Source of the DNA: Ruminococcus sp.
Lineage (GTDB): Bacteria; Bacillota; Clostridia; Oscillospirales; Acutalibacteraceae
Length of the DNA: 15,593 nt
Direction of reading: 5' to 3'
Assembly (NCBI GenBank): GCA_017380355.1
Contig: JAFOED010000145.1
Span: 1-15,593, forward strand
A program made the position numbers and the translations under genes. Below the pieces are notes generated by a model. That model had not been told where the DNA came from and ran no database searches. It saw only the letters and a program-made list of their open reading frames with translations. Positions 1-6,826 of this stretch are shown piece after piece (position 1 is the stretch's first letter; every line of letters starts with the position of its first letter).

Positions 1-243
1 GAAATCAGATTCACAGGACTCCGTCCAGGTGAGAAACTCTTCGAAGAGCTTCTGATGGATGAAGAAGGATTGAAATCTACTGAGAATAAGAAGATATTTA
101 TTGGAAATCAGATTGATATTGACTCCGATAAACTTATTTCACAACTCGATGTTCTGCGTGATTTTGCTGAGAAAAACGATGCTGAGCATACTGTTGCAAA
201 GCTGTGTGAAATCGTTCCGACATTTAACCATAAACTTAATTGA
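1..243 (+). CDS. CapD/FlaA1-type polysaccharide biosynthesis protein, C-terminal fragment
   Basis: The frame is open from base 1 and stops at 241-243, so only the last 80 residues are present. They begin EIRFTGLRPGEKLFEELL. The 'TGLRPGEKL(Y/F)EEL' string is the hallmark near the end of membrane-associated nucleoside-diphosphate-sugar 4,6-dehydratases/epimerases of the CapD/FlaA1/EpsC type. These make modified UDP- or dTDP-sugars for capsule, exopolysaccharide or protein glycosylation. The Rossmann core and membrane helices lie upstream of the window, so substrate and full length cannot be judged. The stop is 17 bases before the galE start, which suggests one transcript for sugar-nucleotide synthesis. 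A methionine at base 55 is internal, not a start. The family call is firm; the specific enzyme is not. Confidence 0.88.
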   Translation, partial: EIRFTGLRPGEKLFEELLMDEEGLKSTENKKIFIGNQIDIDSDKLISQLDVLRDFAEKNDAEHTVAKLCEIVPTFNHKLN

Positions 244-260
244 AAAGGGCGGAGAAAACT

Positions 261-1277
261 ATGAAAGTACTTCTGACTGGCGGTGCCGGATATATTGGCA
301 GCCATACTTGTGTGGAGTTGCTCAATAATGGCTACGACGTTGTAATCGCTGATAATTTTGATAATGCGAGCGAGAAGGTTTTAGACAGAATCACTCAGAT
401 TACTGGAAAAAGTGTTGATGTTTATAAAATCGACGTTGCTGATAAAGATGCTTTGAGAACTGTTTTTACAGAATGCGATATTGATGCTGTCATTCACTTT
501 GCAGGATATAAGGCTGTAGGTGAAAGTGTTGCTAAACCGCTGATGTATTATAGAAACAATCTCGATACAACATTATCTTTGCTCGAAGTAATGGCTGAAT
601 TTAATGTTAAGAAAATCGTGTTCAGTTCATCTGCAACAGTTTATGGCGTGCCAAAGGTTGTGCCACTTAAAGAGGGGATGCCTACTTCGTGTACTAATCC
701 GTACGGTTGGACAAAGCTGTTTAATGAACAGATTTTGACTGATGCGACAGTTGCTGACAAAGAGCTTTCTGTAGTGCTTTTAAGATACTTTAATCCTATC
801 GGAGCACACGAAAGCGGCCTTATTGGTGAGAGTCCTAATGGTATTCCTAACAATCTTATGCCGTACATCACTCAGGTTGCTGTCGGCAAACGTGAAAAAC
901 TCGGTGTTTTCGGTGATGATTACGATACTCACGATGGCACAGGTGTGCGTGATTATATCCATGTTGTGGACCTTGCAAATGGTCACCTTAAAGCGCTTGA
1001 ATTTATCAACAAGGGCAACAAAGGTGTTGAGATTTTTAATCTCGGTACAGGCACAGGTTACAGCGTGCTTGATATCGTGAATGCATTTTCCAAAGTGAAC
1101 GATGTTGAGATTCCGTATGCGATTATGGACAGACGTCCGGGCGATGTAGCGACAGTTACTGCTGACCCACAAAAAGCTAACGAAAAGCTTAATTGGACAG
1201 CAAAGTTCGGTATAGATGAAATGTGTCGAGATTCCTGGAATTGGCAAAAAAACAACCCTAATGGGTATGATGATTGA
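261..1277 (+). CDS. galE: UDP-glucose 4-epimerase
   Basis: GalE interconverts UDP-glucose and UDP-galactose in the cytoplasm, using tightly bound NAD, and feeds galactose use and surface polysaccharide synthesis. From ATG 261 the protein is 338 aa, the usual length for the family. The N-terminus MKVLLTGGAGYIGSH has the NAD-binding GxxGxxG at residues 7-13. The short-chain dehydrogenase catalytic set is visible: the serine run FSSSATVYG at 121-129 and Y148-G-W-T-K152. LLRYFNPIGAH and the late RRPGDVA string are also typical of GalE. I chose ATG 261 over an in-frame TTG at 240 because GGAG at 251-254 lies six bases upstream of it and because it gives the normal family N-terminus. It follows the CapD-like gene closely and is probably co-transcribed with it. 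No disrupted motif is seen. Confidence 0.97.
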   Translation: MKVLLTGGAGYIGSHTCVELLNNGYDVVIADNFDNASEKVLDRITQITGKSVDVYKIDVADKDALRTVFTECDIDAVIHFAGYKAVGESVAKPLMYYRNNLDTTLSLLEVMAEFNVKKIVFSSSATVYGVPKVVPLKEGMPTSCTNPYGWTKLFNEQILTDATVADKELSVVLLRYFNPIGAHESGLIGESPNGIPNNLMPYITQVAVGKREKLGVFGDDYDTHDGTGVRDYIHVVDLANGHLKALEFINKGNKGVEIFNLGTGTGYSVLDIVNAFSKVNDVEIPYAIMDRRPGDVATVTADPQKANEKLNWTAKFGIDEMCRDSWNWQKNNPNGYDD

Positions 1278-1326
1278 TTAGTACAAATATCAATATAATT
1301 TTGAAAATAAGATAACTGATACAAAT

Positions 1327-1357
1327 AAAAGCAGTCACTTTTTGTGACTGCTTTTTT
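1327..1357. terminator. Bidirectional intrinsic terminator
   Basis: GCAGTCAC (1331-1338) pairs with GTGACTGC (1344-1351) around a five-T loop. The stem is flanked by AAAA on the left and TTTTTT on the right, so each strand has a stem followed by a U-tract. It lies between the convergent galE and sulfatase-like genes and can end transcription from both. Confidence 0.92.
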
Positions 1358-1380
1358 GTGTATAAACATATTATTTTGGC

Positions 1381-3462
1381 TTACTGTGTGTACATCTTAA
1401 AGCTCTCAACGGAGAATGTTTTTGTTCGTTTATTCTGTTCCAGGTCATATTCACTGGAACTGATCTCCGGAAACTCAAAACGCAGAGTGAGTTTGTTGTT
1501 TTTTTCTATAATTGATGATGGTACTGTGAAATTTAATCCACTCTCTTTGAAGGATTTGTCGATTTTTGCACCGAAAACCTGTCTTCCGTTTGCGTAGATA
1601 ACGCATTTTGTCGGCTTGTGGATTGTGCTTATGTCAAAGAAAACGTGGATGTCTTCAGCATCACTCGGTATACTTGAAATAGGAACTATCATCTGAGACT
1701 GAGGACCAGCTAAAGGTGTGCGCCAACCTGTTGTTGCACAGAAGCCCTGTGTACAGTACTGGTTTGCGGTTGCATCCATAGCAAATGTGAGCGATGTGCC
1801 AAGACGATACTTACTAACCTTTGTGGTAGAGTAGAAGTTGTCGAGTAATCTCAGGCTTTCTACATCATTTGCATTGCTTCTTGTTGAATACTGAGAGATT
1901 TTTGTGTTAGCGTTTTCACCTGTATTCATATAGAAGTAACGTGTACGTGTTGCTTCGCTTTCAAAGTCAAAATAAGTCTTACCTGAGCCGTAATTTGTGT
2001 AATTATCAGTATACTTTGAAGCGAGAGTCGGAGCAAAGTCAAAAGCGGACAGAGGAGCGTGGTTGATTTCATAACCTTCTACACTACCTGCTTCTTTTAT
2101 GAGCAGAACAGGATTCTGCGTCATACCTTTATTACCTGTGTTTGCGGTGACGATAATTGTAGCGTTTTCGTATTTACCGTTTTCCTTTAAGTCATCTATC
2201 ATCGAGAACAGGCAGTTGAAACAACCATAAATCTGGTCGTTTAAGGATGTGCCGTTGATGCTTTTGATAGTACTTTTTGTCAGATTATATGGAGGCTTAG
2301 CTCCGTCGAGATTGTAGATTCGTAAAGAGTCAGAGTAGGAGTCTGTGTATGTGAATCCTTGATCTCTTACGTAGTCCGAATAAAACTGTGCGTCATTCAG
2401 AGAGTACGCGTTTTTAGATCTGTACGATGAGATAGTCTTTAAGTCCATCCAGAAAAACTGTTTTAAATAATGCGGCGCATAAGTATAGGCTGCATATTTA
2501 TAGATGGTGCCTGTCATCGAAGTGTAAGCACCTGCGGTGTCCATATAGTCAACGATGTTGTTGATGTCGTCTTTTGCGTCACCGCTGAAGTAGTCAGTCT
2601 GTGCGAAAATCCTTGTATCAACACCTTTTTTGTTGAGTGCAGAGTAGACAGTTGTGTCCTCCCATATCGAGTCGATGTACGAAGAGTAGCTTGTCTCTTT
2701 CATAAAGACTTCGCCTGTGAGTAGTGAAGGCAAAGCGACAGAAGAACCTGAACCAGATGCCAGAGTGTTGTCGTATTCAGTAAAACCTTCGAGTCGTTTT
2801 TCGTAGTCAGGGAAGTCGTTCTTGATTTTATCGAGATACTCGTTATCAAACGAGTCAAGCACAAATACTATGGTGTTTTCGTCTTCACTCAGTTCGTATA
2901 TACCCTCACGTGTAACTTCGTATGTCACTTTGTTCAGGTGGGAACTGTTCTGAACGATTACTGACGAGAGGATAACAACCTGCACGAGCACAAGACCAAG
3001 AGATGAGAATATCAGGATTCTTCTCCACTGTGCTCTGAAAACCATCCAGAAAGCAAACGGCATCGCAAGACACGCTGCCCAAACTGCTGAGTTAATAGCA
3101 CCGTAGGTGGTGTAATCTTTCCACGCGATTTCGGAGCCGTCAAGTACACCTGAGCCGTAGTCGATGTTCAAAAAATTACCTTGTATAAATAGTCCGAGAG
3201 CTGCGGCAAAAATAAGACAACAGATACCTGTATGTATCATTTTTTTCGGCACAGCTGTGATAATAAGTAGCAGTAATAGAGCTACTACACTCATCGCTAT
3301 AGATACAATCAAGGTGGACTCGAAGTTAAACCACAATACGTCTTTGTTTTCTATATACAATTTCAGCGGAGCATACAGCACAAACGTGAATACAAAGAAT
3401 GCGCTGACAGCCGCGCCAAGGGCCAGCCTATGACGAAATTGCTCTGTTTTTATGTCATTCAT
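1381..3462 (-). CDS. Membrane sulfatase/phosphotransferase-superfamily protein, probably lacking metal ligands
   Basis: This 693-aa protein has five hydrophobic N-terminal segments (about 11-33, 49-70, 74-96, 122-144 and 149-172). An extracellular region of the alkaline phosphatase/sulfatase fold follows, and then an apparent beta-rich C-terminal domain (about 560-693). Family landmarks are FVLDSFDNEY (first metal Asp about 203), a Ser-rich nucleophile loop running to ALPSLLTG (about 234-250), DGAKPPY (about 386-392), IIVTANTG (about 436-443) and APLSAFDFAPTL (about 469-480). Relatives usually carry a GxHxPY-like histidine and an Asp-His pair before Gly; here these read Lys, and Asn-Thr. Catalysis is therefore doubtful. 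Active relatives transfer phosphoglycerol or phosphoethanolamine groups or cleave sulfates. The frame is intact throughout. ATG 3462 is preferred over TTG 3468 because AAGGA sits eight bases before it. The gene has its own promoter, and neighbours suggest an envelope-glycan role. Confidence 0.78.
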   Translation of the reverse strand: MNDIKTEQFRHRLALGAAVSAFFVFTFVLYAPLKLYIENKDVLWFNFESTLIVSIAMSVVALLLLLIITAVPKKMIHTGICCLIFAAALGLFIQGNFLNIDYGSGVLDGSEIAWKDYTTYGAINSAVWAACLAMPFAFWMVFRAQWRRILIFSSLGLVLVQVVILSSVIVQNSSHLNKVTYEVTREGIYELSEDENTIVFVLDSFDNEYLDKIKNDFPDYEKRLEGFTEYDNTLASGSGSSVALPSLLTGEVFMKETSYSSYIDSIWEDTTVYSALNKKGVDTRIFAQTDYFSGDAKDDINNIVDYMDTAGAYTSMTGTIYKYAAYTYAPHYLKQFFWMDLKTISSYRSKNAYSLNDAQFYSDYVRDQGFTYTDSYSDSLRIYNLDGAKPPYNLTKSTIKSINGTSLNDQIYGCFNCLFSMIDDLKENGKYENATIIVTANTGNKGMTQNPVLLIKEAGSVEGYEINHAPLSAFDFAPTLASKYTDNYTNYGSGKTYFDFESEATRTRYFYMNTGENANTKISQYSTRSNANDVESLRLLDNFYSTTKVSKYRLGTSLTFAMDATANQYCTQGFCATTGWRTPLAGPQSQMIVPISSIPSDAEDIHVFFDISTIHKPTKCVIYANGRQVFGAKIDKSFKESGLNFTVPSSIIEKNNKLTLRFEFPEISSSEYDLEQNKRTKTFSVESFKMYTQ

Positions 3463-3470
3463 AATCAATT

Positions 3471-3475
3471 TCCTT
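3471..3475 (-). promoter_or_regulatory. Ribosome binding site deciding the sulfatase-like start
   Basis: AAGGA on the minus strand lies eight bases upstream of ATG 3462 but only two bases before the TTG at 3468. It therefore supports the ATG as the start. Confidence 0.75.
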
Positions 3476-3502
3476 GTATATATAGGTTATAAAATATACT
3501 AT

Positions 3503-3531
3503 ATAATACTAAAAAAGTATAAATAAGTCAA
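3503..3531 (-). promoter_or_regulatory. Sigma-A-type promoter for the sulfatase-like gene
   Basis: Read on the minus strand, TTGACT (3531-3526) and TATTAT (3508-3503) are separated by exactly 17 bases. Transcription would begin near 3496, leaving a leader of about 35 bases before ATG 3462. Confidence 0.78.
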
Positions 3532-3548
3532 TAACAGTAACAGAAAGT

Positions 3549-3564
3549 TCACAAGATGTTGTGA
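3549..3564. promoter_or_regulatory. Operator-like perfect inverted repeat
   Basis: TCACAA (3549-3554) and TTGTGA (3559-3564) are perfect inverted arms separated by GATG. The site lies between the two divergent promoters. It is 17 bases upstream of the minus-strand -35 and directly in front of a TATAAT on the plus strand (3574-3579). It has no U-tract, so it is not a terminator. A dimeric regulator site is the simplest reading; the regulator is unknown. Confidence 0.5.
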
Positions 3565-3603
3565 TTAGTGGTGTATAATGCCAATATATAACGAGGGTGT
3601 AAT

Positions 3604-3632
3604 TTGACTTTTAGATATGTATAGAGTAAAAT
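3604..3632 (+). promoter_or_regulatory. Sigma-A-type promoter for the FHA-SEDS/PBP operon
   Basis: TTGACT (3604-3609) and TAAAAT (3627-3632) are separated by 17 bases, predicting a start near 3639 and a leader of about 40 bases. A separate TATAAT at 3574-3579 could be a second -10, but it lacks a well-spaced -35 (TTCACA is 20 bases away). Confidence 0.7.
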
Positions 3633-3665
3633 TAAAGTGTATATTTATGTAACAAACTTTATTTT

Positions 3666-3670
3666 TGGAG
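3666..3670 (+). promoter_or_regulatory. Ribosome binding site deciding a TTG start
   Basis: GGAGG lies nine bases before TTG 3680. An upstream in-frame TTG at 3665 overlaps this site and GTG 3671 abuts it, so neither can use it. TTG 3680 is the best start for the FHA-SEDS gene. Confidence 0.75.
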
Positions 3671-3679
3671 GTGACGTTT

Positions 3680-5371
3680 TTGGGTTTTCAGGCTTTTCTT
3701 GATATAGCGGTTGTAGCGCTCAGATTTTTGCTGCCTGTTTACGCTGTAGTAATTATCTACCAGTGTTTTGCGTCGATGCGAAGACACAGAAGACCAGAGA
3801 AACCGCTTGTCACTTTAGAACTTAAGGGTACGTCACAGCTCATTCCTGTACTTTTCTGGGAAAATTCTATCGGAAGAAGCAAGGGTAGTGATATCTGTGT
3901 TGAAGATCCGACGGTGTCGCGTGACCACTGTGTACTTTTAAGACGTCAGGAAGGCTGGATGGTATCGGACATCGGCTCGAAAAGTGGTACTTTTGTCAAT
4001 GGAAAGAGAACAAAAGACAGAACGCAGGTGCTTATCGATGACGAAATAACTGTAGGCTCGACGACTTTCGTTTTAAAACGAGGAGATGAGTTTCAGGATG
4101 AAATCAGACCATCGTGGTTTTTCTCAAAAGCGTCTAATAAAGGTAGTTTACAGCAGTATAAACTAATGCTGCTCATAACGTTTTTCCATCTTTTTATGAC
4201 GGTTGAAGCATGTTTTACAAATGATGTGCAGGATTTCACGCCGTTTATAGTATTCGTAGGTTTAGAGGCACTTTTGTGGATGTTCTTTTTTGTGTCCACA
4301 GTAGTGCTAAGGAGAATAAATTTCGAGCTTGAAGCACTCGCGTCGTTTCTGACGGGTATAGGTATAATATTGCTCGTGCGTCAAGAAATGCGTTCGGCTT
4401 ACGTGCAGATGATTTCAGCAGCAATAGGTATGATTCTGTTCTGCATTATAGTGAAGTTTATAGAGAATCCTGACAGAGTTAATAACTGGAGAATGGCGAT
4501 TATGATTGGTGCTGTGGGACTTCTGGTTATAAACCTTGTTTTCGGTTCAGTACAGCACGGTGCACAGAACTGGATTCAGATTGGTCCGATTTCTGTTCAG
4601 CCGTCAGAGTTTGTAAAAATCGCGTACATCTTTGTTGGCGCTGCAGCTCTCGATAAGTTGCAGACAAAGAGAAACTTCTTAGAGTTTATCGTGTTTTCCG
4701 CTATCTGTGTCGGAGCGCTCGCTATTATGGGTGACTTCGGTACAGCGCTCATTTTCTTCACGACATTCCTGCTTATTGCGTTTATGCGTTCGGGCGATTT
4801 CAAAACAGTATTGCTCGCACTCGTTTCGGTTGCTTTTGCCGGCTTTATGATTCTTAATATCAAGCCATACATTGCTCAGCGATTTGCGTCGTGGGGTCAC
4901 GTGTGGGAGTATGCACAGGACGCAACATACCAACAGGCACGTACACTTACATACATCGCGTCAGGCGGTTTGTGCGGTGTTGGTGTCGGTAATGGTTATT
5001 TAAAGTACATCTTCGCTTCTGAAAGCGACCTTGTGTTCGGTATTCTTTCTGAAGAAATGGGTGTTATCGTATCGTTTGCGGTGGCTATTTCTTTAGTAGC
5101 ACTCGCGTTTTACGCTCGTGCGATTACTACACGAAGCCGAAGCACATTCTATTCGATTTCTGCGTGCTGTGCGGCAGGTCTTATGATTATCCAGTCGTCG
5201 CTTAACATTTTCGGTGCGACAGATTTATTACCACTTACAGGTGTAACATTACCGTTTATTTCAGCAGGTGGTTCATCGATGATTTCGTGTTGGGGCTTGC
5301 TAGCGTTTATCAAAGCGGCAGACGAGCGTACTTACGCTGCAAAGAGACTCAAACCACACAGAGAAAAATGA
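3680..5371 (+). CDS. FHA domain fused to SEDS (RodA/FtsW/SpoVE) peptidoglycan glycosyltransferase
   Basis: SEDS proteins polymerise lipid II into glycan strands in the membrane, each working with a class B penicillin-binding protein. From TTG 3680 the protein is 563 aa. A single N-terminal helix (about 5-27) leads into a cytoplasmic FHA domain (about 60-135) with IGRSKGSD, SRDH (80-83) and GSKSGTFVNG, the phosphothreonine-binding loops. About ten membrane helices follow. SEDS signatures are GAQNWIQIGPISVQPSEF (about 294-311), ESDLVFGILSEEMG with the conserved extracellular Asp (about 450), and GVTLPFISAGGSS near the end. All key residues appear intact. The start is set by GGAGG at 3666-3670. 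A penicillin-binding protein gene begins 32 bases downstream, so the two probably act as a pair. The FHA domain suggests control by a PknB/Stk-type kinase, which is not in this window; that link is inference. It could serve elongation, division or sporulation. Confidence 0.93.
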   Translation: MGFQAFLDIAVVALRFLLPVYAVVIIYQCFASMRRHRRPEKPLVTLELKGTSQLIPVLFWENSIGRSKGSDICVEDPTVSRDHCVLLRRQEGWMVSDIGSKSGTFVNGKRTKDRTQVLIDDEITVGSTTFVLKRGDEFQDEIRPSWFFSKASNKGSLQQYKLMLLITFFHLFMTVEACFTNDVQDFTPFIVFVGLEALLWMFFFVSTVVLRRINFELEALASFLTGIGIILLVRQEMRSAYVQMISAAIGMILFCIIVKFIENPDRVNNWRMAIMIGAVGLLVINLVFGSVQHGAQNWIQIGPISVQPSEFVKIAYIFVGAAALDKLQTKRNFLEFIVFSAICVGALAIMGDFGTALIFFTTFLLIAFMRSGDFKTVLLALVSVAFAGFMILNIKPYIAQRFASWGHVWEYAQDATYQQARTLTYIASGGLCGVGVGNGYLKYIFASESDLVFGILSEEMGVIVSFAVAISLVALAFYARAITTRSRSTFYSISACCAAGLMIIQSSLNIFGATDLLPLTGVTLPFISAGGSSMISCWGLLAFIKAADERTYAAKRLKPHREK

Positions 5372-5403
5372 TTATTTAGACAGCAGTAGAGAGGAGGAAA
5401 CGT

Positions 5404-6774
5404 ATGAAGAGAATTATGACGAGAAGTATTTTCGTTTTAGTTGTTACACTTGCTTTTTTTGCGGGTGTTTGTCTGCTTGCGTTTCGACTACTGACCCAGA
5501 ATGAAATGTGGGTACAACAACCGTATAATGGTCACGTTGCATCGAGCAGCGGACTTGCTCAGGCGGGTGACATCACCGACAGAAATGGTGAGATACTCGC
5601 TCATACGGATGCAAACGAAGACAGAATTTATCATAGCGATGAGGCTGTGAGAAAAGCACTTTTACACGTTGTCGGCGATAATTCGCTTAATATTTCGACA
5701 GCGGTGCAAAGCACATACAGAGGTGACCTTACTGGTTATTCCTTTATATTTGGCTTAGGTATGCCGAATTCTTTACGCACAAATAATTCCTTACAGCTTA
5801 CTGTTGACGCTCAGGCGTGTAAAGCAGCGTATGAAGCTTTAGGCAACAAAAAAGGTGCTTGTGTTGTATATAACTACAAGACGGGCGAGGTGCTCGTTGA
5901 CGTCAGCACACCGACATACGACCCGCAGAATCCGCCTGAAATCAACGAAGATAATGAAGATAAATACGACGGTGTTTATCTTGACAATGTAGTGTCGTCC
6001 AGTTACACACCAGGTTCGATTTTCAAGATCATAACAGCCGCTGCGGCTATTGATAACGTTCCTGATATTTACGAACAGACTTTCACTTGTACAGGCGCGT
6101 ATGATATCGACGGACAGAAAATCACGTGTGAGGATGCACACGGTACAATCGATTTAGAGACAGCTTTCTCTCATTCGTGTAACGTAGCTTTTGCACAGAT
6201 GGCGGTTCAGGTCGGCGAAGAGAAAATGACCGAGACTGCTACTAAGATGGGCTTTAACAAAGAGTTCGAAGTAAGTGGTATCACGCTTTCCAAAAGTGTA
6301 TACAGTTTAGAAAATGCTCTTGGCGACAATCAACTTGCATGGTCGGGTATCGGCCAGTTCGAGGACTTGGCAAATCCGATGCATATGGCGATTATGTGTG
6401 GCGGTATCGCAAAGGGTGGCACTCCTGTTACTCCGTATCTTTTAGATTCTGAGTCATCACTTTTCAGTAAAGCTAAAGAAAGTGAACAGATGCTTTCTGC
6501 TGATACTGCAAAGAAACTTCAGGACCTTATGCGAAAAACTGCGGATTACTACTACAACGCTCGTGGACTCACTATGGGCGGACTGAATTTTTGTGCTAAG
6601 ACGGGTACAGCAGAAGTAGGCAAGGACAAAGAACCTACTGGTTGGATTGTCGGTTACACAGAGGACGAGAATCATCCGTACGCTTTCGCTGTAGCTGTTG
6701 AAGAAGGTGGTTACGGTATTTCAGCTGCAGGCCCTGTAGCTCAGGCTGCGATTTCTGCATTAGTGAATAAATAA
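5404..6774 (+). CDS. Class B penicillin-binding protein (PbpA-like peptidoglycan transpeptidase)
   Basis: This enzyme cross-links peptidoglycan stem peptides outside the membrane. The 456-aa protein has a signal anchor at about 7-29 and a short N-terminal module containing GDITDRNGEILA (about 55-66). A complete transpeptidase domain follows: SxxK as S205-I-F-K208 in YTPGSIFK, SxN as S258-C-N260, and K399-T-G401 in CAKTGTAE. At 456 residues it is compact for class B, close to actinobacterial PbpA and clostridial PbpA-like proteins, and no PASTA repeats are present. The start ATG follows GAGGAGG. It comes 32 bases after the FHA-SEDS gene with no terminator or clear promoter between, so they form an operon and probably a polymerase-transpeptidase complex. 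A bidirectional terminator follows it. Confidence 0.93.
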   Translation: MKRIMTRSIFVLVVTLAFFAGVCLLAFRLLTQNEMWVQQPYNGHVASSSGLAQAGDITDRNGEILAHTDANEDRIYHSDEAVRKALLHVVGDNSLNISTAVQSTYRGDLTGYSFIFGLGMPNSLRTNNSLQLTVDAQACKAAYEALGNKKGACVVYNYKTGEVLVDVSTPTYDPQNPPEINEDNEDKYDGVYLDNVVSSSYTPGSIFKIITAAAAIDNVPDIYEQTFTCTGAYDIDGQKITCEDAHGTIDLETAFSHSCNVAFAQMAVQVGEEKMTETATKMGFNKEFEVSGITLSKSVYSLENALGDNQLAWSGIGQFEDLANPMHMAIMCGGIAKGGTPVTPYLLDSESSLFSKAKESEQMLSADTAKKLQDLMRKTADYYYNARGLTMGGLNFCAKTGTAEVGKDKEPTGWIVGYTEDENHPYAFAVAVEEGGYGISAAGPVAQAAISALVNK

Positions 6775-6783
6775 GCTAAACAT

Positions 6784-6815
6784 AAAAAAAGACCTGATTT
6801 TTATCAGGTCTTTTT
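6784..6815. terminator. Bidirectional intrinsic terminator
   Basis: GACCTGAT (6791-6798) pairs with ATCAGGTC (6803-6810) around TTTT. Seven A's precede the stem and five T's follow it, so U-tracts exist on both strands. It separates the convergent penicillin-binding protein gene and trkH. Confidence 0.93.
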
Positions 6816-6826
6816 GTTTTGTGTTA

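Noticed and set aside
240..260. TTG start for galE overlapping the upstream stop codon
   Set aside because: It would add seven residues before the Rossmann strand and lacks a ribosome site; ATG 261 has GGAG at the right distance.
780..1247. 155-codon minus-strand open frame inside galE
   Set aside because: It lies antisense to a fully conserved GalE, has no ribosome site or recognisable domain, and is Cys/Ile/His-rich in the way of a shadow frame.
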